Shown: piece by piece, positions 1-11,015 of the stretch
Layout of the letters: each line of letters begins with the position of its first letter
How positions within the stretch are numbered: position 1 is the first letter of the stretch
From: Siphonodentalium dalli
Lineage: Eukaryota > Mollusca > Scaphopoda > Gadilida > Siphonodentaliidae
Length of the DNA stretch: 64,000 bases
Reading direction: 5' to 3'
Assembly (NCBI GenBank): GCA_032622095.1
Contig: CP136064.1
Coordinates: forward strand, 278,651,614-278,715,613
Notes under the pieces: generated by a model
Told to the model about the DNA's origin: nothing
Database searches by the model: none
What the model saw: the letters and a program-made list of their open reading frames with translations, nothing else
Position numbers and translations under genes: made by a program

Positions 1-362
1 CAAATATCCATAATTTATGCGTGGAAAACTAACCCATGATCACATAGTCTATGCTATTTCATCACGGGCTAGTGGTCCCATAAGGAATATATCATATCCA
101 CCTGTTTGGAGGGTCACTACACGTGGATCCAATCACATGGCGACACCTCAGTTCAGCTAGGGCGTTGGCATTTATCAGCATATAGACTGTCAGAGTCCAC
201 GGATTCTCACTTTTGCTTCGAGCATATAGCTGAGCGATAATGTTATTGTGTTTTTCTCCGTGACTGCCTGCCTGATGTTAACTTGTAAATACTTGTATAA
301 TAAATATCATGTCATGTTCTGAGAGTTCCGACTTAGTATAAAAGAACCTGGGGAGTATTACA
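1..362 (+). mobile_element. LTR copy 1 (3' part of an LTR, cut by the window edge)
   Basis: This is the 3' part of a long terminal repeat. It ends at 362 with ATTACA and carries a CCAAT-like box near 131-135, a weak TATA-like stretch near 178-186 and AATAAA at 299-304, in that order on the plus strand. It aligns by eye with two other LTRs in the window (18483-18907 plus, 53415-53815 minus). Shared blocks are CCACCTGTTT, ACACGTG, CTCCGTG, a GATGTTAA-like block, and the closing CTGGGGAGT-TTACA. The other two copies begin TGTAACACTTTCG; that end of this copy lies left of base 1. Its right end abuts a Gag fragment of the opposite strand, so it looks like a separate insertion into an older element. 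Confidence 0.75.
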
Positions 363-1032
363 CACGTATCTCTCGAAGAAGCGAATCAGTCAAATCTGGT
401 GTCGTGTTTGTGTCGTGTTTGGCTTTTCAGCTGTTCCGAACAAAGGGACGAAAAGAATTTGTATCGTAACAAGTCATTCTTCGCTACACGATCCACATTT
501 CCGCATTCTATGGCAGTCTCCAGAGTAGTCTCAAATCGACATCGAAAAGCTGTCACCGATCCTCCAGATTGCTGCGTAGAATTAAAAACTTCTTGCATCA
601 CCATGCCATTAGAGGAAACTTCCCCAAAATGGGTATCTAGATTCTCCAGAAGACGTACAAACGAAGAGAACGACGAATAGCCTGCAATAAACAACTATCA
701 GAAATGTCGGGGTCACTTTGACGGCATCTTATCTCATAACACCATTAACGATATGTGACATCACCTTTCTGCGGTGGATCCTCACCTGAGAAACTAGATA
801 TTTTAGGTACAAAAGTACTAACTGGCTTAACAAATGACTGAAAATTACCAGGACTAGCTCCAGGCGATTTGCTTTTGTCAATATTTAATTTGTTGATTGT
901 CGCAAGTAAATTTTGCAATGGCGTCTTTGGTACATCTTGTTGTGTATATTCAGTCTTGACTTGTATATTATACTTACCAGAGGCTTGTAATGCCCGAATC
1001 ATGTCTTCTTCTGACATACTAGTGTCGACCAT
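363..1032 (-). pseudogene. Broken Gag fragment of an LTR retrotransposon (PNMA/Ty3-like Gag)
   Basis: Read right to left, the sequence starts MVDTSMSEEDMIRAL at 1032. It continues into FSGEDPPQKGDVTY, hits a stop at about 743, and resumes after it with WCYEIRC and SCLLQAI. A deletion and frame change follow, and an open stretch from 694 to 386 carries FGEVSSNG...FNSTQQSGGSV and RHKHDTRFD. The order FSG, then WxxEvRC, then LLQAI, then FG-x-V and a Q-xx-G-x-SV helix, is that of Gag proteins of the PNMA/Ty3 type found as capsid domains of LTR elements. No zinc knuckle, protease or polymerase follows. Coding similarity stops at the LTR boundary at 362. I infer a dead capsid fragment; the class is fairly sure, the exact clade is not. 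Confidence 0.7.
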
Positions 1033-2090
1033 GACTATGTCAAATCAAAACAAAATATCTGCAAATAATTTCACAAAAGAAAAATATCTCTGTCTACGGT
1101 ACCGATATTTATCAGCGAGAAATAAGAATAGCTGTAAATGAGAGTATAGCAGCAATATTAACAAATAATTTTATCGCTGACCGGAAATACCAAATTTCAC
1201 AAAACAATGATTTAATTTTGAATGAAATGTAAGGACCGTCACTGCAATTCAGAACTATTTATGGTCTGAAAATATTTATTGACGAAACAGTATCGTTGAA
1301 TCCAGTCACTACTCACGACAGCATCTGAAACATTTGCTAATCAAACAACTGACGCAAATAGAAAATCTATCAAAGTTATTTCCATACAATAACAAATACC
1401 TGAAACATCGAATACAGTGAATCTGATTTTATCTCGGAAATTCTGAGAAATAAGAATTCAATTGGAGACAATCAAATGTTCAGGCAACCTAAAGGTCAAG
1501 AATAATTTGCGGCGGATAATCTGAAAAATCTACAACTCTCCTATTTTCAATGCACTGCGGCAAACGAAAGATTGATAAATTTTCAAAGATTCAAGCGCAG
1601 CTGAAATGTAAATATGAAATACTAAACAGCAGTAAACACTGACATACAATTGCTAATCAAACACACAAGTGAGAGAGAAAAGTGCAGAGGTTGGAATCTA
1701 ACACACAAATAATTTTCACACACCTTGCAACGTGCTTACAGACACCGAACTCGCTCACTAGTGACGGGATACATACGATAAGTTTGATCTCACGCACAAG
1801 TTAAAATAACACAATAATTCCACCGGTGGAAAAAATCAAATCATTTTGTCAATTTGAAATTGCAAAATCACAAAATAAATATTGATTGATGAATGTCACT
1901 TTAAATCTCAATCAAATCAATGCATGTGAAAAAAATAAAATATTTCAGATAAATAATGAAATATAAATAAAGTTATTTCATAACACAAATGTACATTTAG
2001 GAATGAAACATATCACTATAAGTCAAACCAGTTGCAGAGTGAATCCAAACAATCATTGACTGTCACTATCAGTATTCCAAAACGCCACCT
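1033..2090. other. AT-rich stretch, no gene recognised
   Basis: This lies upstream of the minus-strand Gag fragment and could hold its leader or LTR. I see no convincing LTR end, primer-binding site or open frame. It is AT-rich with short A runs only. Confidence 0.5.
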
Positions 2091-2335
2091 ATAACACATA
2101 TATACCCCCTAATGGCAATACACCAACAGCAAAGGTGCACATACGTACCATATACACATATAATCATAACGGCACTTCATATATACACACACGCTCGTCA
2201 ATGACCATCCATCTATACATGTGTGCATATACACTTCAACAATCATGACCACACAGCCGTTCCATGTACATCTATATTTATTGTACAATTAAGCATACAG
2301 CCATTACTTATTTATCCACCTCCTACCACTGTCTA
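2091..2335 (-). repeat. 42-bp minisatellite of FB2 family, left block
   Basis: Degenerate tandem units read on this strand as CATATACACATAT-AATCATAAC-type phrases. On the complementary strand they match the 42-bp unit of the complete FB2 element at 58263-59440 (consensus start GTGACTATATGGCCATGG). The block is separated from its continuation at 3346-3720 by about 1 kb of unrelated DNA. Confidence 0.6.
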
Positions 2336-3086
2336 CTATACAGATAAAGCCCATCAGATAAACCACGCCTCTATCCGCCTACTACACAGATAAAGCATCC
2401 TCTACTAGACAGATAAACTTAAAATATGCAAGGAAGAAAGGTTACAAGAACTTGGAGCAGTTAACCTCCAGCAATTCGTGAGTGACGTCACTGGGTCGTA
2501 ACAACGTTATGGAGCATCATTAGAACGGACAGGGCACATTGTTTACGTTCCCTGGAACGGACCATGCTGGTTTCCGTTGTTAGTGACAGCATCCTTAGAA
2601 ACGTCAACATCCACAACGTATTTTCGTGCAACAACTTCCTAAAAGATCAAAGGATGCGCCCCAAAACGCACTCAAATAGATTTTTTAAATGTTCAGTTGG
2701 TGAAATCTATAACTTGATTAAGCAATTGGCAGTTTGTTACTATATAAAGTATACGATATTCTTCCGTGAGCTGGTAGTAGTACATTTGCACTGCCTATCT
2801 TAGTGATTGTGCTAAGTACTGCTAAAGTTCAGACTTTCAAAGTTTCATTCAATTCATAAAAAAGTTTCAAGCACAAACATCCAAATTCACATGACTGCTA
2901 TATTCGTACATTTCAGTTTTAGATTTGAACGTTACGCAAAACATTTAGATTATATTAGAAATTACACCATGCTATGATATTTTTCCGGCATAATTTAGAA
3001 ATTATATGGCGGACTATTTCGCGGCGCCGTCGCATGAATACAAAACTGTTTCATAATTAATTAGTCTCTACTATACAAATAAAGTC
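2332..3086. repeat. Short direct repeats (CTACTATACAGATAAAG) around an unclassified insertion
   Basis: Four close copies of an 18-bp phrase, CTACTATACAGATAAAGC, occur at about 2332, 2379, 2402 and 3067. The first three are clustered and the last lies about 650 bp downstream, just before the hairpin at 3181. The sequence between them (about 2420-3065) has one 79-codon open frame from 2564 that I do not recognise. The bracketed block interrupts the FB2 minisatellite, so I infer an insertion, but I cannot define its ends. Confidence 0.4.
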
Positions 3087-3180
3087 GCTAAGTGGGTCAT
3101 CACTTCTCTATAAGGAGCCTGTGAATTTTGCGATGTTTTTCGACAAAAACTTGCGATAAATACATTTAAATTTGTTCGGT

Positions 3181-3345
3181 GAATAAACAGAACATCCACA
3201 TAGTGCAGCTGAATAAAGAATTTATTTTTGCTGGTATGTGGGCATCTATTTGGCTTGCCTAGAGGCTCGCCAAATAGATGCCCACATAGTCGCAAAAATA
3301 AATTCTTTATTCAGCTGCACTATGCGGATATTCTCTATTTATCCA
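3181..3345. repeat. Nearly perfect hairpin, about 75-bp arms
   Basis: The left arm runs from about 3181 to 3258 and the right arm from about 3266 to 3345, with a loop of only a few bases near 3260-3265. The arm segment TGTGGGCATCTATTTGGC at 3237-3254 is matched exactly in inverse at 3269-3286. The AGCTGAATAAAG block near 3208 is mirrored near 3304. This could be a hairpin MITE or the result of a small inverted duplication. No open frame across it has recognisable content. Confidence 0.85.
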
Positions 3346-3720
3346 TACACCCACCCATGATCATACAACCAACACGTGTATACATATACACCAATCCATT
3401 ACAATAAAGCCACCCAATGTGCACCTGTACATTCCACACATGATCATAAAGTCACTCCATATATACATAAACAACACATAGATGACCATGTAGCTACATG
3501 TACTCTTGTGATACCCATACACCACTTGAATGGCCATACAGCCACCCACGTATACATATTCACCTCATGCATTAGCACTCCTTATATACCTGCATCTCAC
3601 CATGAACACCACACCCATGACCATATAGACACTCCTTGGATAACTAGTCACACCATTCTTGATTATACTTCATGTATACCTATATATTCACATCACCTGT
3701 GACCACAAAGACAATCCTTG
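3346..3720 (-). repeat. 42-bp minisatellite of FB2 family, right block
   Basis: Tandem units of about 42 bp, seen here as reverse complements (TCATAAAGTCACTCCATATA-type phrases). Because 42 is a multiple of three, a plus-strand frame stays open for 108 codons and reads as His/Thr-rich 14-residue repeats. I regard this as a by-product of the period, not a gene. The block joins directly to the FB2 arm that begins near 3750. Confidence 0.7.
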
Positions 3721-5038
3721 ACTACCATCTTTACAAACATCATGTATTGTTGACCATTATTGATCGAGAGTAGCCACATACATTGGTCCCGCTCACCTCA
3801 GTTTCCAGTTCTGTATGCATTTCTGTTCAGAAACATGGCCAGAATCTCAAAAGAAGTTTTTTTTTAGCAAATTTCCATCCTTTAAAATTAATTTGTCATG
3901 CCTCATAAGGTACTGGGACAACAAGAATAGAACCTATAGTTTTTACTTGATTAAGTGACATGCGTAATAACCAAGTAGGTCACAATTTGCTACCTTTTCC
4001 AAACAGCAGAGAATAATGTTTGGGATATATGTGAAACACCAACTTGTTATGTTAATCAGAAATGTTAGTATTCAATCTATTTAAGACAGAATATTAATTT
4101 TTTGTCATGAACCACAACTTGTATGTGGTTGCATGGGACGCAGGATGTGGCAATATTTACCATTTTCCACATTTTGGCCACTATTTTTTCAGCCATTTTG
4201 AGCCAAAGTGACAATTTTGGTACTAATGAGTTAGAATATGCATAAGAAATGGAATGTTTGAACACTAAAATTGTACAGTACTGCCCATTTCATGAAATAT
4301 GACTAGAAATCGAATTTTTGAGCGTTCAGAAGGGTTTCTGACTCCATGAATGGCATATGCCATTGCTCCAATTGCCAGTTAACACGAACAATACAACATA
4401 AAGTCTCAATTATCAACCAGTACCAAACAGCATAAACTGATCTTAAATATATTAGAGAAAACGAATCAAAATTTCCAATTCCGGCTGCCATTTTGGCCCC
4501 CATTTTTAGCCAAAGTGACAATTTTAGTACTAATGAGTTGCAATGTGCATAATAAATGGAATGATTCAATAAAATTGCACAGTTCTGCCCATTTGTTGAT
4601 GAAATATGACTAGAAATCCCAATGGTGATATTTTGTAAAATTTTATCCCGCTTTCTGTAAAATAGAATTTTTTAGGAATCAGTAGGGTTTCTGACTCCAT
4701 GAATGGCACATTTCATTGCTCCAATTGTCAGTTAATATGAACAATACAACATAAAGTCAAAATTCTCAACAAGTACCAAACAGCATAAACTGGTCTTAAA
4801 GATATTAGAGAAAACAAATCTAATTTTCCACTTCCAGCTGCCATTTTAACGGCCATCTTGAACGGTGAGTTCCAATTTTGCCATATAATGGTGACATTTT
4901 ATCTTATCTTCACAAAAAAATGTATACATTTGTATACATATGACAAGATTGTCTCACTTATAATTTGCATCAGCCTGACTTATTGACCCGTCAGAAAAAC
5001 GGCCGCCATGTTAGGCGCCATCTTAAATTCAACGGGTT

Positions 5039-6706
5039 TGGTTTAAACACAATACAGATTGGCATTGGGATTGGAGGACAAGTGCGATATATCATTGTAT
5101 ATTATTTGAAAAATAGTTTGTATAGTCTCACCACCCCACCAATTCTAAATAATTTCAATAATGATTTCAAGTAGCTGTTTTAAATGTGAAACATTTTGCA
5201 CAGCTTTAAAGATATGTTCATTTTCTAATTGTTTTAAGTTCGGGTCCCCAAATATTAGTGTTTTAACTGAATGTATATTAAAGCGCAGAAGATTATTACG
5301 AAGTGTAATTCTTTCTTCAAAGTGTAGGTGGCATTCAAAATAATAGTGGAAAGCATTTTCTACAGAATGTCCACACCTACATGTAGCAGAAATTGCTATA
5401 TAATTTTGAAGTTTATCAGCTTGTAGATTACTACATTCACACCTCAGTTTACAATGAAGGATGTTTAATAGCCGTTTACCATATGAAAAATATGTTGGTG
5501 GTTTTAATGGCTTAGTTACTATTGCTTCGTTGAACCTATCGAGTGGAATGTTTCTTTCTTTTTTTTCATCCAATTTGTTCCAATCCATAACGCATGTGGG
5601 GAAGAAAGTTTTATCTGTTCTTTTGCTATTTGAAATGGGACGATTTAAATTTGATGCATTTCTCAGTTCGTAATCACATTTATCCTTAACCTTTGACGGA
5701 AGAAGCTGAGTTAAGTAGGCGGGGGCTTTGCCGTTTGCAATATTGTAAAATATACTCATTCGTTTAACATACAGCCTACTTTCCAGCTTCTCCCATCCGA
5801 GTTCAAAGAGCAACCTATCATGGGGGACCGATTTTGTACAACCTGTAACTATACGTGCAGCTTCGATCTGTATATCATCTAGTCTTTTTAATAGATAGTC
5901 AGGTGCTCCAAACCATACACAACTAGCATACTCCATTAATGGACGGACGTGAGATAAATATAATATTTCGAGAGTCTGACGGTTAAGAAGATATTTCAGT
6001 TTTCTCATTTGGGAAAGTCTTGCATAGGCTTTAGTACATACATTTTCGATATAAATATTCCATGATAAATCTTCCGAGATGTCAATACCCAGGTGTGTGT
6101 GACTGTGCGTATAATCAAGGGTAGCTCCATTGAAAACTATATCTGGTTTTATAATATTTTCTATACTTGTAAACAGCAGTACTTTAGTTTTGGCACTATT
6201 AAATTTGACTATCCACTTTTCAGCCCATTCATTGATTTTCCGCATGTCATTATTTATCGACGATTCTAAAGTTTGTAGATCAGAGTTTGCATTCATGAGA
6301 CATGTATCATCGGCAAATAGTCTAGCTCGGGATTCTAAATTGTCCGAAATGTCATTTATATATATGAGAAACATAAGAGGCCCGATTACGGATCCTTGAG
6401 GGACTCCTGCTGTTATAGGTGCGTATTCGGAAAAACTGGAGTTGATTCGTACGCGTTGTTTGCGATTTTCAAGGTAGTTCACAGACCATTTAAGAATATC
6501 TCCTTTAATACCATATTTATCGAGCTTATGTATAAGACCACGATGCCACACTTTGTCAAAGGCTTTGGAAATATCACAGAATATTGCACATGTCGTATCA
6601 CCTTTATCAAGCGCTTCTACTATATTATGAATAATTTCTATCAGTTGTAGTTCCGTTCCATGACCGGGAATAAAACCAGACTGGTGCGAATATAGGAGAT
6701 CTCTGG
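5039..6706 (-). mobile_element. 5'-truncated LINE with 12-bp target-site duplication
   Basis: The insertion is bounded by identical copies of ATTCAACGGGTT at 5027-5038 and 6707-6718, a clean 12-bp target-site duplication. Outside it the FB2 arm resumes without loss. The element is on the minus strand, lacks everything upstream of the fingers of reverse transcriptase, and has a 3' untranslated tail of about 106 bp (5039-5144) with no poly-A. Truncation at the 5' end plus a duplication of this size is the normal product of target-primed reverse transcription. The open frame is intact over its whole remaining length, so the insertion is probably young compared with other LINE fragments here. Confidence 0.9.
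5145..6706 (-). CDS. LINE reverse transcriptase, N-terminally truncated
   Basis: The frame runs open to a stop at 5145; its in-frame Met at 6722 lies in the flanking duplication, so the true protein start is missing. Counted from that Met, motif A is FCDISKAFDKVWH (Asp50, Asp56), motif B is GVPQG at 106-110 and the catalytic box is FADD at 136-139. All catalytic aspartates are present. The thumb follows (HLGIDISEDLSW, then RPLMEYASCVWFG). The C-terminus, near residues 440-460, has a Cys/His cluster, CRCGHSVENAFHYYFEC, typical of jockey/CR1-like LINEs. It would copy element RNA at a nicked target in the nucleus. The endonuclease domain is absent, so this copy cannot move by itself. Confidence 0.93.
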
Positions 6707-6858
6707 ATTCAACGGGTTCCACTTAACGGAAAGCTGGAACCAGCTGGATTATGATCAGGGATACAGTGGACAATATATGTGCGAAGTTTGGTGCTTTAAT
6801 CCGGAAGTGAACGATTCTTCTGTTATTGTACGTTAAGCGACTCCACTAATATAAAGTA

Positions 6859-7534
6859 CTAGCAGGTGACCCGACTTCGTCCGGGCTTTGACCTTGATTT
6901 GACCATTTTGAAAGACAAGGTCCGGTCGGGTAACTATTTGACCGTCCAAAACACTCCCCCGACAAAAGTAACCCTAGGTATCAAATTTCGTCGAAATCCG
7001 TTAATTTTTTAATTTAATTTGAGTTAATTCTGCCTTTTTAATGAAGAGAAATGATGGTACCTGTCCCGTGATGTTACCCGTCCCTAAAAGAGGTACGTTT
7101 GTGGATACCCGTTTCAAGGTGAAGATCACATCGGGCGGAAAAACTTACCCGATGAAAATCTCCCCCGTTCCTTGGAACCCCTAAGTACTACGACAGACAT
7201 AAGAATCACACAACACGCTGATGTCTGGATACAGACACATTCACTCTGGCCCCAGACATACGAATCACACTACACGCATACGCTCTTTATCAACGACACT
7301 GCGGATACGAACGCTCTTTAACTATCCACGCGATTAACTCCACAGTGCCAATGACGGTCATTTTGGTGACTGAGAGTGGAGAAGGGGTGCTGGGAGCTTC
7401 TCCAAAACGGCAGTAAACACCGCCCGTGGGTTTTTAACCTTAGATTGGAAGTTTGAGCTCAATCGGTCCAGCCGTTTTCCCGGTCATAGCTAACAGACAG
7501 ACAGACAAACAGAAGTCCCAAAATATATATTAGA
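6859..7534 (-). mobile_element. Helitron-like element, unit H1 (TGACCTTGACC-type relative)
   Basis: On the minus strand it starts TCTAATATATATTTTGG and ends GGTCACCTGCTAG. The end is preceded by a GCCCG...CGGGT hairpin and followed by T (complement of 6858). A GACA/CTGT microsatellite lies next to the 5' end, at about 7497-7510. These are Helitron hallmarks: 5' TC, 3' CTRR with a hairpin about 10 bp upstream, and insertion at A|T. The interior (about 6900-7450) differs from the other units and carries no open frame. It is the last unit of a three-unit chain H3-H2-H1. Confidence 0.7.
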
Positions 7535-8106
7535 CTAGCTGATGTTCCTGACGTTGTCCGGGCTATTCAAAAACCAATTTTCAAGTCGATAGCTCTACCC
7601 AGCCCAACGTTGTCCGGGCTATTCAAAAACCAAATTTCAAGTCGATAGCTCTACCCGTTTCCGAGATCTGGTCTGCGCATGCGCGAAGCTGGCGTCGCAC
7701 GGGCTCGGCGACCCGATAAAATTCGTATCCGGGGCAAGATACATTCACATACCAAATTTCAAGTCGATAGCTCCACCCGTTTCCGAGATCTGTTCTGCGC
7801 ATGCGCGAAGCTTGCATCGCATGGGCTCGGCGACCAGATAAAATTCGTATCCGGGGCAAGATACATTCACATATCAAATTTCAAGTCGATAGCTCCACCC
7901 GTTTCCGAGATCTCGTCTGCGCATGCGCGAAGTGGGCGCCGCACGGGCTCGCCAATACAACAAAGACGACCGCCTGGTCAAACTACACACACGTACCAAG
8001 TTTCGTCCCGATCGGTCGAGAATCGTAGATTTTTGTATAAATGACATACATACATACATACAGACAGACATACATACAGACAGAGGTCTTCAAAATATAT
8101 AGGAGA
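7535..8106 (-). mobile_element. Helitron-like element, unit H2 (122-bp core type)
   Basis: The minus strand reads TCTCCTATATATTTTGAAG...CATCAGCTAG. Inside are three tandem copies of a 122-bp core (CAAATTTCAAGTCGATAGCT at about 7637, 7759, 7880) and the microsatellite CAGACAGACATACATACA near 8060-8085. Its 3' end is duplicated (GTTGTCCGGGCTATTC at about 7554 and 7611). The 3' hairpin is degraded in this copy. It abuts H1 and H3 with no bases between them. Open frames across the core are caused by the repeat and are not genes. Confidence 0.75.
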
Positions 8107-8554
8107 CTAGCCGATGAGCCCGACGTTGTCCGGGCTATTCAAAAACCAAATTTCAAGTCGATAGCTCTACCCAGCCCGACGCTGTCCGGGCTATTCAAAA
8201 ACAAAATTTCAAGTCGATAGCTCTACCCGTTTCAGAGATCTGGTCTGCGCATGCGCGAAGCTGGCGTCGCACGGGCTCGGCGACCCGATAAAATTCGTAT
8301 CCGGGGCAAGATACATTCACATAGCAAATTTCAAGTCGATAGCTCCACCCGTTTCCGAGATCTCGTCTGCGCATGCGCGAAGCGGGCGCCGCACGGGCTC
8401 GCCAATACGACAACGTCGACCGCCTGGTCAAACTACACACACGTACCATGTTTCGTCCCGATCGGTCGAGAATCGTAGATTTGTATAAATGACATACAGG
8501 CAGACATACAGACAGACAGACAGACAAACAGAGGTCTTCAAAATATATATGAGA
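8107..8554 (-). mobile_element. Helitron-like element, unit H3 (122-bp core type)
   Basis: The minus strand starts TCTCATATATATTTTGAAG, preceded by A (complement of 8555). It ends with the perfect hairpin AGCCCG-GACAACGT-CGGGCT, then CATCGG and CTAG. It has two core repeats and a GACA microsatellite at 8497-8530. It is the upstream unit of the chain, so the array as a whole has the Helitron junctions A|TC and CTAG|T. Confidence 0.8.
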
Positions 8555-8555
8555 T

Positions 8556-9020
8556 TGCCGATCGGGCGAGGCATGTATGGCGTGCCGAAGGATTTAGATA
8601 TGCAAAGAATAACATCCGAGATGGTCGCTGTTGACATGTTTTTTTAAAACAAAATTCGTAAAAATTTGATGACTCCCGTCTAGTGATCACCCAGACGGTC
8701 CATATGATGACGATCTGATGAGGGATGTTGTCAGTATTGCGTGCCAAAGGATTAGACACCCAAAGAGTAAAATTCAAGACAGCTACCGGCATTTCATCTA
8801 AAATTATTCAAATTCGATAGCTCCTATCTAGAAGTGATCCTTAACATGCCTATTACTTTTCAAAAACAATTCTGCAAAACAATGATGGCTCCCATCTATA
8901 GAGGTCACCCCGAAGATACATATGAAGTGTATGACGATCGGGTGAGAGGTGTGACATGCATAATGTGTGTTAACGGAAATTGTTCACGGGCACATGAACA
9001 GATGAACGGACGGACGCCAC
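8556..9020. repeat. Degenerate tandem repeat of unknown family
   Basis: Three diverged copies of a phrase such as CGATCGGGCGAGGCATG...GTGCC-AAGGATT...CAAAGA begin near 8561, 8710 and 8936. The block ends with GAACGGACGGACGCC near 9003. It adjoins the Helitron array but shares no ends with it. Unit length varies from about 150 to 225 bp. Confidence 0.5.
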
Positions 9021-10238
9021 GCTATGACAGTAGCTCAAAGTTGACTGAAAAACTAAACAAGTCGGTTGAAGTAATGACCATGGCAGTTGACGTAAACACT
9101 ATAGTTAGCATTATTTGAGAGAACTCGGAAGCAATTCCTCTTAGTAAGTTTCTAGTTTGATACAGAGTGCTAATTAATGTATACACTTTCACTGCAAACT
9201 GATGATTTTAAACGGCAGACGAGGACTACAATTTCCTCATGGGCTGATGTTATAGGGCCAATAGTTTCATCATAAAGTGGAGAAGCCGAATGGAGTCTCA
9301 CATATGATCTTACCTGCAAGTGGTGTACCGGGTGACTCAATGCAAACACCATCAACACATCGCTAAAAATTAGATCAAACATGAAATGAGTTTGTTACAA
9401 CATTTGTAATGTGATTAAAATGCTATACAATACTGTATAGTGTCTCGTTCTGTCACATCAGCACTGCATACACAACGGCGGCTTTGTTCATGTTACTGTG
9501 CGATGAATAATAATTTAATAAATTGATAAATAAATATAATCAGCTTGAAATTATGTACTGTTTATGTGCTTTTAAATTAGCATCTAAAATTATATTAGAC
9601 ACCATCGTTTACTGTATTGGTACCGCAGTTATTATATATAATGGCAACTACAACGGATCCAATGCCATCATTGAGTCGCAGTTACTAAGTAGCAACATTC
9701 ATTGACGATATACGACCCAATACGTACACTGTCAAAATCATCTCTAAGAAATTATGTCATGCATTCCTTCAATATATCCTGGTAAGATAAACACTAATGG
9801 TTACTAGGGTAATATACCTTCGGTCATCACACAAAGACAAATTTGACACTGGTCATATATTTTCACCATGGATCTTAAATTACAGTTTTATTGTTCATTA
9901 CACGAAAGGTCATCTTTTAGTGAAAACAGGATTGTTCAAAATATACCTTATGATCATCACAGATGGTTCCATCAGCAGGTACCATATGGCGGTAAGTATA
10001 GTCATTATCTGCATAACAATCTAAGCCAGCACAAAGTTCTTCTGTGGCACCTTTAAGATATTCCTGAATGCACAAAGAGAGAACAACAAAAGTTTACTCC
10101 CCATATCCACAGATATATACATATTATCCAGGATGTCAGAAGACTACTAGGATATATCGTCATATATACGGTACGATTTATAAGCTCATGTGGTCATGAT
10201 TATAATGATTTTGTTGAAGCTATTTAATACATATTATG
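9021..10238. other. AT-rich stretch, no gene recognised
   Basis: Short open frames only (the longest under 80 codons), none with a recognisable motif. There is no clear repeat unit. Confidence 0.5.
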
Positions 10239-10242
10239 ATAA

Positions 10243-11011
10243 TACCAGCCTGTTCTCGCATAAGCTAATTGTGAACTTATTTCATGGGACTGAAATAAGC
10301 TCACATTGACATGTTTTAGGTGTGAAATAAGCCCTATATTCACGGGGAGAACTGCGACGTGAGGATCGGTTGCATTCCGATAAAGAGACGGTGTAATTCC
10401 GATAAACGAGACGGCGGCTATTTGATCTGAGACGGTTCGTTTTCGGCGACAAACGAGATTTTCTTCGTGTTCAGGCATTCAAGTGGAATTTCGGTGACCC
10501 ATCAGGTTTCATATCATCATATCGTTATTTAAGTTACTAATATCCATCAAAATCTAAACGCTACAGTGAGTAAAACCAATAGAATCGCCATTTAAAAGTC
10601 ACGCGACGGTTCGTTATCCGATAAAAGACATGCGACGGTTCGTTTTTTATCGGAAAACGAACCGTCGCATGACTTTTAAATGGCGATTCTATTGGTTTTA
10701 CTCACTGTAGCGTTTAGATTTTGATGGATATTAGTAACTAAAATAACGATATGATGATATGAAACCTGATTTGTCACGGCATTTCCGTTTGAATGCCCAA
10801 ACACGAAGAAAATCTCGTTTGTCGCCGAAAGCGAACCGTCTCGTTTATCGGATTTCCACCGTCTCTTTATCGGAATGCAACCAATCCTCACGTCGCAGTT
10901 CTCCTCCCGTGTATATTGGCATAAATCCTGGTTGTTAAAGCAGCCAATTACGGGACTATTAAATATGGAGTAAGCCCGTATTGTGCTTATTTTCACGAGA
11001 ACAGGCTGGTA
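10243..11011. mobile_element. 769-bp palindromic transposon, possible ATAA target duplication
   Basis: The element starts TACCAGCCTGTTCTCG at 10243 and ends with its exact inverse at 10996-11011. The flanks are ATAA at 10239-10242 and ATAA at 11012-11015. The two arms (to about 10640, and from about 10655) pair along almost their full length, so the whole element is one long hairpin. The interior repeats phrases such as GAGACGGTTCGTTTTCGG and ATAAAGAGACGG. Inverse-symmetric open frames (84 and 135 codons) arise from the symmetry and show no known domain. I infer a non-autonomous DNA transposon; a 4-bp duplication is short enough to be chance. Confidence 0.75.
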
Positions 11012-11015
11012 ATAA

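Larger units (their letters stand above)
3721..6848. mobile_element. FB2 foldback element, right arm (interrupted by a LINE)
   Basis: This segment matches the right arm of the complete FB2 element at 59441-60190. It also matches, in reverse complement, that element's left arm at 56979-58262. Shared landmarks are CCACAACTTGTA near 4112, TTTTGAGCCAAAG near 4195, AACAGCATAAACTG near 4430 and 4783, GGCTGCCATTTT near 4485, and AAAGCTGGAACCAG near 6729. It ends CCACTA at 6843-6848, like the CCCACTA end of the other copy. A block of about 310 bp is tandemly duplicated (about 4190-4500 and 4500-4820). The arm is split at 5039-6706 by a later LINE. No matching left arm is present near 2 kb, so this locus is a half element. 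Confidence 0.75.

Noticed and set aside
3376-3702. 108-codon His/Thr-rich open frame
   Set aside because: It follows the 42-bp minisatellite, whose period is a multiple of three; the inverse copies at 58-59 kb show equally open frames on the other strand.
6707-6722. Met at 6722 as the true start of the RT protein
   Set aside because: It lies in or beyond the target-site duplication, outside the LINE.
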